Assembly (NCBI GenBank): GCA_004352715.1
Contig: SCFE01000102.1
Span: forward strand, 1,252,280 to 1,316,279
Direction: 5' to 3'
Origin: Hofstenia miamia
Lineage: Eukaryota; Xenacoelomorpha; Acoela
DNA: 64,000 nt
Below are positions 10,732 through 21,333 of the stretch, one piece after another; the stretch's first letter is position 1; each line of letters opens with the position of its first letter. The translations under genes and the position numbers were made by a program. The notes beneath the pieces were generated by a model. It saw only the letters and a program-made list of their open reading frames with translations. It did no database searches and was not told where the DNA came from.

Positions 10732-11625
10732 CATGGAAGAATCTCAATCAAAACCAATGCTAAGCAATTTCTAGAGAAGATTGAGACACCCAGGAGCAGA
10801 AAAGATGTACAGAGGTTAATGGGATTTCTAAATTACTATGGAATGTTTATCCCTGATTTGGCCAAGAAAACAAAATCCATAACTCAACTACTTAAGAAGT
10901 CTCACGAGTTCAAATGGACCTGGACTGAACAGGAAGCTTTAGAAGGAATCAAAACCAAGTTACAAAAAATACCATCGCTAAATATTCCGGACTACAACAA
11001 GGATTTTATCATGGACTGTGATGCAAGCACTGTTGCCATCAGTGGCGTGTTAAGCCAGGAGATAAACAGAATCAAAAGTCCGGTTCAATATTTTAGCTAT
11101 GAGCTGCTGAGAAGAACTATGGTGCAACCAAATGCGAGATGTTAGCATTAGTGGAGTCGCTCAAGAAGTTCTGATATTTTATCTTAGGTCAAAAGTTCAT
11201 TGTGCGCACGGATAATAGCGCACTAGCCTGGCTTAAGAAATTCTCAGGAGATAAGTCCAACATAGTAGCCAGATGGATAGAATACCTTAACGATTTTTCC
11301 TTCTTGATAAAACATTGCCCTGGATGCTTACATTTGAACGCTGACTATTGGACAGCATTGCCAAGCTACGAAAGGGATTTAAAAAAGCCAGCTGGGGAGA
11401 AGATCCCATTTGCATTTATACCACACACTGAATATGAATTAATTCCCGAAATAAATGCTGATCAAAATGGTAAAGAAATTCTACCAATCTTAATCTGCAA
11501 GGAAATATCTGAAGAAGAGATTATTAAACATCAACAAAATGATCTCATACTCTCCGATATTATGAAAAGGATGAAGGACCCCTTCTACCCTCTTTCACCA
11601 ACTGCTACCAGATATTACAATCATT
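10732..11625 (+). pseudogene. pol: Fam2 RT connection/RNase H
   Basis: Continues pol after the N-gap with MGFLNYYGMFIPDLAKK, LLKKSHEFKWTWTEQEALE, the RNase H motif MDCDAST and, after a frameshift near 11095-11105, RTDNSALAWLKKFSGDKS. It then reads into the pre-integrase linker and stops at 11625. The frameshift removes the tract around the RNase H Glu from the main frame. The order and content match Fam1 pol residues about 360-620. Confidence 0.8.
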
Positions 11626-11636
11626 AGAACTGGAAA

Positions 11637-13049
11637 ATGACGGAGAAAGTACTACTATATGCAAAGAGTCAAAATAATTGCCTTGCTATTCCAGAATATT
11701 TCAAAAGAGATCCTGTAAGAAGGGTTCACGAGAGGGGCCATTTAGGAATTATACAAACCAAAAAGACATTTAAAGGTGTGTTCCCACTATCGACTTTTAT
11801 CAACAGTCAGGATATAAGAGACAAATGTGGAAAGTGTTTACTAAATAACTCCTCTCATTTCCTTGAACAGAGGGCTGAATTGGAATGTCGCTCAGCCACC
11901 AGTCCCAATGAGATTGTACATATGGACTTGGAACAGTTATCCCGTGACAGTGAGGGTTTTCAACACCTTTTAGTACTTGTGGACCACTTTACCAAATACG
12001 CTAGGATAATTCCCATGGATAGTACACACGCTGAGAATGTAGCTGATAAAATAGTGAAGGAATGGATTTTAAAATACAGTACTATGTCTCAGCTGATTTC
12101 AGATCATGGCCCACAATTTGAAAGTAATTTGATGAAAACACTCATGTCTGAATTAGAAATATTACATGACTTCACCACCGCATATCACCCTCAAGCCAAT
12201 GGCTTAGTGGAACGCCTAAACCGAACTTTAATAAAACTAATTAGAGTGGCATTATTGCAAGCAGCAGGGAAGGATTGGCGTCGGGTGATAGAATGTATCG
12301 AATTTTTTTATAATACCTCAGTCCATTCTACAACTGGGGTCAGTCCGTTTAAAGCCATGTTCGGCCGCGAAGCATTAACCTCGTTATCAATGATGTATCC
12401 ACACTATTCAGAAATTACCTTAGATAAATATGTTGATCAGTTATTACGTGATATGCAGCAGATTCACTTAACTATTTGTCACAACACTAACCAATCTTGT
12501 ATACGACAAAAAAGAACGTTTAACAAAAAACTGTATGGTGAATCGCATAAACGAGGAGATAAAGTATTTGCATATCTACCTCGTATTATAACTGATCACA
12601 ATCAGGTGCGAAAATTAGCCAATAACTGGCAGGGTCCATTCACTGTAGAGAAAGTGCTCGATCACAATACATACACACTCAATAACGGAAAAACCGTACA
12701 CTTTCAGAGATTAAAACAATCAATTAAAGATATTGATAACGTCATCATTGACGATAATAACGAATTTACATTAGTCGATAATGGTATTGATGAATTTGCA
12801 ACTTATGATAATTTAACCGAGTTTGCTGAGGAAGACTTCTATGATACTGATTTTGAACATGATATAGTAGATAATGTTGGCTCACGAGTTTTGCCGTCAA
12901 GGCGAGCCAGAGAGAATCAAACTTTTGATCCCAACATTTGGGATCTTAACCTCATAGATATGTTTAGGAATGATACTGATAGGGAAGAACAAACGAAAGT
13001 CGCCAGCTCCTCCGTCCCGTCGAAGAGTGAGAAGGAGAATGGAGGTTAG
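11637..13049 (+). CDS. pol: Fam2 integrase (C-terminal part of pol)
   Basis: Open frame of about 470 codons carrying a complete integrase. It has an N-terminal HHCC zinc finger (HERGH...CGKCLLN), a catalytic core with Asp in VHMDLEQL, Asp in ISDHGPQFES and Glu in LVERLNRT with D35E spacing, and a C-terminal GPF-type module (NNWQGPFTVEKV). It would insert the element DNA into the genome. In an intact element it is the end of a gag-pol polyprotein, not a separate protein, so the first Met has no meaning as a start. It is the best preserved part of this copy. Its 3' end overlaps the start of ORF3 in the +1 frame, as in Fam1. Confidence 0.85.
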   Translation: MTEKVLLYAKSQNNCLAIPEYFKRDPVRRVHERGHLGIIQTKKTFKGVFPLSTFINSQDIRDKCGKCLLNNSSHFLEQRAELECRSATSPNEIVHMDLEQLSRDSEGFQHLLVLVDHFTKYARIIPMDSTHAENVADKIVKEWILKYSTMSQLISDHGPQFESNLMKTLMSELEILHDFTTAYHPQANGLVERLNRTLIKLIRVALLQAAGKDWRRVIECIEFFYNTSVHSTTGVSPFKAMFGREALTSLSMMYPHYSEITLDKYVDQLLRDMQQIHLTICHNTNQSCIRQKRTFNKKLYGESHKRGDKVFAYLPRIITDHNQVRKLANNWQGPFTVEKVLDHNTYTLNNGKTVHFQRLKQSIKDIDNVIIDDNNEFTLVDNGIDEFATYDNLTEFAEEDFYDTDFEHDIVDNVGSRVLPSRRARENQTFDPNIWDLNLIDMFRNDTDREEQTKVASSSVPSKSEKENGG

Positions 13050-13383
13050 CGGACATGATGTCACATCCGTCCCGTCGAAGAGTGAGAAGGAGAATGGAGG
13101 TTAGCGGACATGATGTCACATCCTCATCAAGGCGTGGGAGACCTGGCTCTTCACTTGATGAGGCACGCAAAAACAAACGAGGACGACATGAAGGTGCTGA
13201 GGAGAGTCCTATACCGTGCGGGTGACAAGTAGCTCCATGCTTAGGAGAGGAGACAGCATTGACACTGTCCTCATCTGGCTACTCCGTGGGGGGACACATA
13301 CTTCCACGCGTGCGAGCAGAGCTGGCAACACAAACTTCTAAAACTTTAACTAAGCAACATTTACGTACCCCTTTTAGTGCATT
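13012..13383 (+). pseudogene. Fam2 ORF3 N-terminus with 55-bp tandem duplication
   Basis: In +1 relative to the integrase frame, 13012 onward reads PSRRRVRRRMEVSGHDVT, an Arg/Ser-rich start like that of Fam1 ORF3 (SRRVRRRSPKSD). A perfect 55-bp tandem duplication (13012-13066, 13067-13121) shifts the frame. After the second unit the same frame continues through SSRRGRPGSSLDEARKNKRG and closes at a TGA near 13223. Sequence then enters the N-gap. This shows the third ORF in the integrase overlap is shared by two families. Confidence 0.6.
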
Positions 13384-14383
13384 NNNNNNNNNNNNNNNNN
13401 NNNNNNNNNNNNNNNNNNNNNNNNNNNNNNNNNNNNNNNNNNNNNNNNNNNNNNNNNNNNNNNNNNNNNNNNNNNNNNNNNNNNNNNNNNNNNNNNNNNN
13501 NNNNNNNNNNNNNNNNNNNNNNNNNNNNNNNNNNNNNNNNNNNNNNNNNNNNNNNNNNNNNNNNNNNNNNNNNNNNNNNNNNNNNNNNNNNNNNNNNNNN
13601 NNNNNNNNNNNNNNNNNNNNNNNNNNNNNNNNNNNNNNNNNNNNNNNNNNNNNNNNNNNNNNNNNNNNNNNNNNNNNNNNNNNNNNNNNNNNNNNNNNNN
13701 NNNNNNNNNNNNNNNNNNNNNNNNNNNNNNNNNNNNNNNNNNNNNNNNNNNNNNNNNNNNNNNNNNNNNNNNNNNNNNNNNNNNNNNNNNNNNNNNNNNN
13801 NNNNNNNNNNNNNNNNNNNNNNNNNNNNNNNNNNNNNNNNNNNNNNNNNNNNNNNNNNNNNNNNNNNNNNNNNNNNNNNNNNNNNNNNNNNNNNNNNNNN
13901 NNNNNNNNNNNNNNNNNNNNNNNNNNNNNNNNNNNNNNNNNNNNNNNNNNNNNNNNNNNNNNNNNNNNNNNNNNNNNNNNNNNNNNNNNNNNNNNNNNNN
14001 NNNNNNNNNNNNNNNNNNNNNNNNNNNNNNNNNNNNNNNNNNNNNNNNNNNNNNNNNNNNNNNNNNNNNNNNNNNNNNNNNNNNNNNNNNNNNNNNNNNN
14101 NNNNNNNNNNNNNNNNNNNNNNNNNNNNNNNNNNNNNNNNNNNNNNNNNNNNNNNNNNNNNNNNNNNNNNNNNNNNNNNNNNNNNNNNNNNNNNNNNNNN
14201 NNNNNNNNNNNNNNNNNNNNNNNNNNNNNNNNNNNNNNNNNNNNNNNNNNNNNNNNNNNNNNNNNNNNNNNNNNNNNNNNNNNNNNNNNNNNNNNNNNNN
14301 NNNNNNNNNNNNNNNNNNNNNNNNNNNNNNNNNNNNNNNNNNNNNNNNNNNNNNNNNNNNNNNNNNNNNNNNNNNNNNNNNNN
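13384..14383. other. assembly gap (1000 N)
   Basis: Exactly 1000 N, which looks like a fixed-size placeholder. It probably hides the rest of Fam2 ORF3 and the 3' LTR. Confidence 0.9.
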
Positions 14384-14597
14384 ATATATATATATATATA
14401 TATATATACGCATTTTATTTTGCTTATTAAACTTTCTTATGTAAATTTTAAATGAAGAAAGGGCATGAAGTAATTTAATAAATCGTGAGAAATTTTATTA
14501 TTGAAATTATTTTTATACCATTTGCCCACCATTTCGCGCTAAAACTCGAAAAAATAAATTTTGGAATACCTCTAAAATATATATATATATATATATA
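14384..14597. repeat. (TA)n microsatellites
   Basis: TA repeats at 14384-14407, right after the gap, and at 14577-14597, with AT-rich DNA between them. Confidence 0.9.
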
Positions 14598-14626
14598 GCC
14601 TTCCATTGCAAATCAATACTTAGAAA

Positions 14627-14790
14627 ATACTTGAATTCTATTTAGGTTTTACGTTTTTTGATTGCAAAAAAATTATGCAACTGCTATTAGATCTATTATA
14701 ATCTTAACNAATACTTGAATTCTATTTAGGTTTTACGTTTTTTGATTGAAAAAAATTATGCAATTGCTATTAGATCTATTGTAATCTTAA
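14627..14790. repeat. Direct duplication across a single n
   Basis: About 82 bp (14627-14708) repeat almost exactly from 14710, separated by one n. This is probably an assembly join of two alleles. Confidence 0.75.
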
Positions 14791-17024
14791 CCAAAATTTT
14801 TTGCACTCTAAGACATTTTAGAATACATGACTAATCTAAGCCAATTTTTTGAAACCTGCAGACACCATATTGCATTTTTGTTAGCTACACTTAAAAGATA
14901 TTAACGTTCAAAAATTACTTGACCATTGGGCTTATTTTATAAAAAATTTGGAAATTAACATTTCATGCAATTGATTTTGCATCAAATACTTAATCTTATG
15001 AAATATATTGATTAAACAGAGACGTTTATTTTAGAGGGTATTTGGGTATATTTTAAAACGTCACTTAATTTTCTACGTAACAATATAATTGGTAGATTGC
15101 GAAATATCTCTTAACGGTGGAATTTAATGTTAATTCATTCTAAATGAGAGCAGCCTACAAAGACATAAAATGCACCAAAGCCGTACCGAAATCTATATCT
15201 AAAAAGGTTAAATAATTTATGGAACTTCACTTTCCAAATTGTAATCGACTAGGTAATTGAATTTATACTTTTTATACTTTCCTTAGGAAAAATTTCCAAT
15301 GGTTTTTCACTTTTTCTATTTGTTAAAGTTACAAAAAGAGAAAATAATTTAATTAAAACCATAACTAACTTTTTTCTCCAACCTAGAATTAATTACGGTT
15401 TTGATTCCTTATGTTTTCATGCAAATTGTGGAATTACTTTGCTATTGTATTTGATCAACTATTCCAAAATGGATTATTTTTTTGTATTCTATTCTAGCAA
15501 TTACTTCCCCAACAAATCAAAACATACTTTTTACGTGTTTCTCAAAAAGATGTATTTTTGCAAACATTCTAAAAATTTATTATATTCTCTACAATTTTAT
15601 TTTGCGACAGAACAAGAAAATATTTTCGTGATTAGTAGCCATGCACAATATGAGGGAAACATGCACCCAAACCCAAAAATTGAATACCCGAACCAGACCC
15701 GGCTCGAAACGGTGACTTTGATTTGACGTGATGGATCTAGTTTTAGTTCGTTTTTTGCAACCTTTAGACCTCATTTGTGGAGAAGTAAGTGGCGTGATAT
15801 TACCAAATTTTCATAGTAGGTTGAAAGCAGATCTCGTGAGTTCCTGTACGTGAAACTATGATAAAATTTATGATTCGCAATTTGTGATAACGGTAAATCT
15901 TCTGATACAAATCTCCTTTATTAAATTATCGCAGGGACTTAATTTCATTAACATCAATCATTTTCTGAAAGGGGAAGCAGAATTTCATTGATATTACCTA
16001 ACGTCTCAGATCTTTCCCAATTCAAGAGGTGATTAACATCAGTATTTTTTTAATAATCAATCTAATCTTTTTGCCCAAACCCAACTCGGCCCGAAACCCG
16101 ATGTTTTCTCTTGTCTACTGGCGAAATAAAGCAATTGCTACTATGCTTTTGATTACTGATAACGTCAAGTGATTACGACTTTTATAGTGAATTTTAATTT
16201 ATTTCAAAAACTAGGTTTTTCTATACTTAATTGCAAATATTTCGCATGTAGGGTATTAACTGTTTATTTTTTTTAATGAAGAAATAAACATTTATTCAGT
16301 TAAAACCTGTAAAATTTTTAATATAAACAAAATACACATTTAAGTGTACCTTTTTAATACTGTGAATATTCCAGTTCTCATGCAACAAATGAATGACGGA
16401 AATCATGAAAATATCATTTTATCTTTCTTCCTATCTAAATATTTGGAACATAAGGAAATATTAGCAAAACGCCGAAAAGTGATCACGTTGGTTAATGAAC
16501 GGTCATGCTATCTGTTTGATTGATTATCATGCTACATAAACAAATGATAAACTCTTGAGCACAATTATTTAAATACAATACGAAAATACAAATTTTCAGT
16601 TAAAAAATATTTTAAGAACGCTGAACATAGATATGGCTAAATACATATTAGAGTAAGTCTAAAATTACGCTGCCTAGGCAATGAAGTGATAAGCCGCAAT
16701 TTTTTTCCAATATTCACTGCAAAAAATGATTTTGCATTTATTAAGATAAGCTATACAACAGTGAAGTCGCAAGATGGCGTAATAATTTATTTCTGATTAA
16801 TATGATTTTCATAATCGACATGTGTTGCAGAATTATATTTCGTTGCAGAATCAGTTCACAAAATATGGCTGTCAGATATTTGACCGCTCCAAATGAATAT
16901 CTCAGTTACTGTTATATACATATATAATACTAAATGCAGTTATTCTTGAATTTTAAACGTTGGAAAATATATTTTCCATTAGTGGTATAAAGACATCTTA
17001 TTTATAATATCTTAGCTTTAGCAG
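14791..17024. other. AT-rich non-coding DNA
   Basis: No supported gene. Two C/G-rich patches rich in CCCAAACCCA and CCCGAAACC (about 15664-15715 and 16070-16110) lie in the same orientation and could be a decayed DNA transposon, but I cannot define ends. The 95-codon open frame at 15439-15726 has no protein-like features. Confidence 0.5.
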
Positions 17025-17120
17025 TATGGGATTCTCTCTCTCTTCTATTTGATGGGATTATCGACATAATACTGTATTTAAAGCGCTATAGGCTTCCAAA
17101 CTACCATCTCCGTATGCTCG
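17025..17120 (+). CDS. Possible upstream GPCR exon (TM1 end and first intracellular loop)
   Basis: Preceded by a pyrimidine-containing tract ending CTTTAGCAG and followed by a consensus donor, CTCG|GTGAGT. One frame reads LLFDGIIDIILYLKRYRL then PNYHLRML. That is a hydrophobic end followed by a basic loop, as at the TM1/ICL1 boundary of rhodopsin-type receptors. It leaves phase 1 at the donor while the exon at 17909 starts in phase 0, so an exon carrying TM2 would be needed in between; I do not see it. It could be chance. Confidence 0.35.
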
Positions 17121-17908
17121 GTGAGTTTCTTATTTTTATCAGATTAGCTTTTTGTTCAATGCAATGTCGTCCTAATTGCAATTATTCAACATTAATCAAA
17201 ATATGCGTTGTTTGTTAAAATATATTTTAAAAGTTGTCGCTTTACGTCGATATCTTTGCTTAGAAATTCATATTGGACCCTAATTTTGTATTATTATCGA
17301 GTGTTCAAATTTCAATAAATGATAAACATGCTAAGAATTATACAATTATCAAGTAATAAATTAAGGACAATTATTACTTGTCAAAATAAATGCAAACCAA
17401 AATTTTTACAGAAAAACTCTAAACCACGGGGTGACACAATAGGGATGACTATTCACACCCTCACTGATTCTTGTGACAAACTAAACATTTAGGCTATGCT
17501 TACTTCCAGGCCATAGCATGGTAATGCAAACTTTTTAGTAACTTATTACACATGCAACTGTTAAAAGTCGTAAAAATTCTGTCGAGGATAATCAAAAGTG
17601 GTTCTAGCGCCAAGACGGCACTCCGGGTCTGTCCTAAAATTTAATGGCAAAGATGTTAGATCAATACCTACCTCAGGATTTTTTTCATAAAAATCTAACC
17701 ATTGTTTTTTTTTAAAATCCTGTTGACAAAAAGACAGACAGACATTGGTGGAGGTAAAATAAATTAGATTTGTAATTTTATTCATTTCAGATCTAGTTTG
17801 AATCGAAGAAATGGTAGTACTGTGACAAAAAAATTGAATGATTTATTGTTGAACCAATTAATAGTCAGTTTCTATGAAAATAAATCCTCATTTTTCTGTC
17901 TATAACAG

Positions 17909-18592
17909 ATAATTGTATTACTTACAATGGATACTTTAGACGAAGTCAACGATTGGCTAACAACAAACGTAGCTCAATGGATTGTCGTCATAATTTCCAT
18001 GGATCGATTTATCGCAGTATATTTCCCATTTTTTTATAAAATGAAACTTTCGAAGGCAAGGCTTGCGGTAAAAGTTGTGCTTGCCACGACTGTGCTCTGT
18101 TATCTAATATTGGGATCAGCTCTATATGTAACTCATGAAGATTGCTATATAAACTCCTGCACCTTGAAGCCAGAATGGGAAGACAGGGGAGTTTTTTGGT
18201 TTCTCGCCCTGTATCATTCGATTTTACCAAGCGTTGTTGTTGTGATTTTTAATGGACTTATAGCTGGTAAATTGGTTGCGCGGAATAAGCATTCCGAAGA
18301 GTCGAAGTCAAAAGCTAAGCGTGATGGTGTTGAAGTGCTACTCTTCTCTGTCTCTTTTAGCTTTATACTTTTAAATAGCGTTGGTATGGTAACAGCCTTA
18401 ATGCGATATCATGCGGATGCTACTGGAAATAACTGCACGGTTCTTTATCAAATTGTTAAAATTTTGGGTAGTTTATGTTATGTTACAAACAACAGTATTA
18501 ATTTTTTCCTCTACATTCTCTTCGGAAAATCTTTTAGGAAATGCTTTCTTACGTATTTCAACTGTCAGACTTTTACGAAATTTAAGTCTTAA
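17909..18592 (+). CDS. Rhodopsin-type GPCR, last exon (TM3-TM7)
   Basis: Acceptor TTTTCTGTCTATAACAG ends at 17908 and the frame is open from there to the TAA at 18590-18592; the ATG at 17927 is internal. Numbering from that Met: TM3 end with WIVVIISMDRF (DRF in place of DRY, 26-28), TM4 about 48-66, an extracellular loop with two Cys, TM5 about 91-113 with a Pro, TM6 about 133-155 and TM7 about 172-196. TM7 ends NNSINFFLY, where the usual NPxxY Pro is Ser. A basic helix-8-like tail FGKSFRKCF follows. TM1-TM2 are missing from this exon. The general class A fold is clear; the ligand is not. Codon use and lack of stops suggest a functional host gene, but an incomplete pseudogene is possible. Confidence 0.8.
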   Translation: MIVLLTMDTLDEVNDWLTTNVAQWIVVIISMDRFIAVYFPFFYKMKLSKARLAVKVVLATTVLCYLILGSALYVTHEDCYINSCTLKPEWEDRGVFWFLALYHSILPSVVVVIFNGLIAGKLVARNKHSEESKSKAKRDGVEVLLFSVSFSFILLNSVGMVTALMRYHADATGNNCTVLYQIVKILGSLCYVTNNSINFFLYILFGKSFRKCFLTYFNCQTFTKFKS

Positions 18593-19989
18593 TTATTAAA
18601 GTCGAACACACTAATATACAAAATTCGCTTATTTATGAAATATCTCAATAACTAAATATCCAAAAATACATCTTTTCTTTCAAATGTTTACTTAGTGATG
18701 GTGAATTTATTAAATTCAAGAGGTATTATATAATATTCGCATATTGCATGTTGATGAAAATACATGCACATATTTGATTATTTTTGCTCAAGTTTGAAAG
18801 TTTTGCAACATAACTTCAAGACATGATTAGAGATTTTATAATCACAGCCTCTTCCACTTAAACGGCAAAAATTACTCACGCGTAACGAAATTGAAACATT
18901 ATTGTAAATTAAATGTGATATGAGCTTGTAATTGTACAGGAGTTGTCTAATTCAGAGACTTGTTCTCTTAACACAGAGATTTTTTTCTTATCTACATATT
19001 GAATCCTTCAGTATTAGACAACTTCTAGTTGTAAATGTAAAGTAAGGCATTCTGGTAGTAAATTGTAAATTACTACTTCTCACAAAATGTAATAAATATT
19101 TAGTCTCTAAATATTTTATTGTTTAAATATAAAAATATTATTTTAACAATGAGTTCAACTCTGAAATCAAAATTGGCAAGTTTGTTCAGAAGGGAGTTTC
19201 GTTTTTCATTTACGCTTTAGAACATCGTCCTGCGCCACAATCACTTACTTTGCGCATGACGAGCTTGAATGCAATGAAAAAATAAAAAGCTATTTTTCAA
19301 TAATTATTTTATCAATTGGTGCATTTTAAGTAATAGCTGCACTTTTGATGTGGCATGAATAATTTCTAGGAAAGTTGATGACCTATCTTACCCTTAATAA
19401 TGCTGTGATCAATAGAGAAGCCCGTTGAGTATGTCTCAAAGTCCAAGATGATATGCAAAATTCATTGAAGTTTGATGTGGTAAGGAGAACATTTTATGAT
19501 TGTATTCGTAAAAGCACCCTCAAAAGTTGGATTGCTTAAAACAGTAGAGGGAGAAGTTATTAAATATAATATACACACTACAATGATTGAGCTGTTCATT
19601 TGACTAAGTCAAGCAGGTGAGATCTTTGTTGAAACAAACCATTTGTATAATATATGCTTAGAGCTGAGGGGTAGTCGAAAAATTTCTGAAAACTTCTTGG
19701 AAACTAATGTTTGCATGTAGAAAATAACACTGGCAATTTTTAACGTTTTGTTTTGCCTTCATTGATACCCTTAATGGTTCGACAATTGTAGTTGTCATTA
19801 ATGGCAGATGAACACTGGGAAATTAATGGGCCAATGATGTATATCCGGCAATGACCCATTGGTGAGCATCATTGGTCGCAATTACTGCGACTGAAGATGG
19901 CGAATATTATATAATGAATTGTAATTCGTAACTTGGTATAATTTGGTTGAATTAATGACACGGTTGGAAGTATGTGTAGCCTATTTTCT
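18593..19989. other. AT-rich non-coding DNA downstream of the GPCR exon
   Basis: Probable 3' UTR and intergenic DNA. An AATAAA at about 19090 could be a polyadenylation signal. A 10-bp inverted repeat (GTTGTCTAAT near 18945, ATTAGACAAC near 19013) could form a hairpin. No gene is seen. Confidence 0.45.
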
Positions 19990-19993
19990 TTAA

Positions 19994-20499
19994 CCCTATT
20001 TTACCTGGAATTTTTCGTAGCAGTTATTACTAAGGGCGCGACTTGCCCCCAAGATCTCAAAAACGGCACATCCGAACATTTTGCGATACGATAATTATGC
20101 ACATATTAGTTAAGTTATATATCGAATTTTCTCATTAGTGACAAAATGTTAGAAATATTACTAAATAGGAATCAAGAGAAAGACCTATAATGCAAATAAA
20201 ACATAGCAAACATTTAAATATAATTTTGCATTGGAAATTATGCATTGGTTTCAATTTATAACCTTCACATACAAAATCGCTATTTTAGAAACTCTCAAGA
20301 AATTTCAGTTTTTCATGGATGTATTTTTTCAATCGCTATAACCTTGTAACCCTTGACCCGATCTGTATAATTTTTGGGTCAAAAGTTGCAGAGCAATTCA
20401 AAGAAAAAGTCATAGAAAAATAGTTTATTTTAAGAAACGTCTCTGAGCTATATCTAAAAATATGGAGGGGTTTCAAATCGCCCACCGAGGTAAATAGGT
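19994..20499. mobile_element. Non-autonomous piggyBac-like element
   Basis: This 506-bp segment is flanked on both sides by TTAA (19990-19993 and 20500-20503). The ends are inverted: CCCTATTTTACCT at the left, ACCTATTTACCT as the reverse complement of the right end. A TTAA target and CCC-type termini are the signature of the piggyBac superfamily. There is no transposase frame, so it would be a MITE mobilised in trans. The right terminus has A instead of the first C. Confidence 0.55.
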
Positions 20500-21059
20500 T
20501 TAAGAGGGAACACCTTGCTGCAAACCTTTGAATTACACAGTGCTCATAAAAACAAGAGCTAGCATACTAGATTGCATTAGAACTACTGAAGGGTAAGTAA
20601 ATTCATTTGTTATGAACATCAATTTGATCTAACATAATATATAATTCATGTTTATTCGCTAGATGGCAGATCTATCCAGTAATTCCATTAGTGGGCAATT
20701 ATCGCACCATTAATGACAATACCAAACTGATAAATAATACTTTTGGAAAATTGAAATCAAACTAATGCAATGCATATACTATGTGCAATAATATAATATT
20801 CCCTCTGTAAAATTATGGAATTTTAAGAGAGTTTTAATATTTTTTGTTTTGTTATTTATGGTTGGCAACCAATTAATGGACCATCGGCTCTCAGAAAATG
20901 CTTGCCATTTGGGAATACACTTTTATTATGATGTTTTCCCTTCCAATATTTATGATTGTGAAGTTAGTAGTCAAGTTGTACAAATAGTACATAAATTACA
21001 GAGTTAATTCCAATAAACAATACACCTCTTTATATCCGTTATATATTGGCATAAGGCGT

Positions 21060-21320
21060 TGTAAGACGCCTTACTGTACGTTTTCTAAACGTCTTAAAAA
21101 ACACAATTTCTAAATGTTGCACGAATGTCATCTAGTTTCCATCAAATGATGTTGTAAAACGTCTTCTAAATATTTTTTAAGCATTTTCTGGACGTCTTCT
21201 CAATGTTTTCTAGACGTCTTATAAACGTCTTCTGAACGTTTTCTAAACCATTACTAAATGTTTTCTTAATCATTTCTAAACAATTTCTAGGTAATTTCTA
21301 TGAATTTTCTAAGCTATTCC
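21060..21320. repeat. Degenerate 11-bp repeat tract (GTCTTCTAAAC-like), left block
   Basis: Many imperfect units such as GTCTTCTAAAC, GTTTTCTAAAC and CTAGACGTC are strung together. The same units recur at 22306-22530. Together they flank a hAT-like MITE and about 500 bp of other DNA. The function is unknown. Confidence 0.6.
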
Positions 21321-21333
21321 GTAATGTTTGACA

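Larger units (their letters stand above)
3540..14383 (+). mobile_element. Fam2 Ty3/gypsy retrotransposon, degenerate and partly scrambled
   Basis: Plus-strand Ty3/gypsy element in canonical order: LTR start (3540), gag, protease, RT, RNase H, integrase and the beginning of a third ORF, running into a 1000-N gap. The 5' LTR starts next to (TA)n and the sequence resumes in (TA)n after the gap, so the 3' LTR probably lies in the gap and the element probably inserted into a TA microsatellite. The reading frames are broken by stops, frameshifts, N-gaps and misplaced segments bounded by single n bases (4919-5782, about 6410-6521, 8896-9386). Domain order integrase-last-in-pol places it in Ty3/gypsy (Metaviridae), not Copia. 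Confidence 0.85.

Noticed and set aside
13259-14455. Open frames of 350-398 codons
   Set aside because: Spanning the 1000-N gap; only the first and last few codons are real sequence.
15439-15726. 95-codon open frame
   Set aside because: Low-complexity AT-rich sequence, no recognisable domain, no splice or codon support.
17561-17785. 74-codon minus-strand frame in the presumed GPCR intron
   Set aside because: The C-terminal half looks slightly protein-like but I recognise nothing, and it is most likely an intron or old repeat.
19752-20730. Inverted repeat TTGTCATTAATGG around the piggyBac-like element
   Set aside because: Only about 13 bp match, with no consistent flanks; likely chance in AT-rich DNA.
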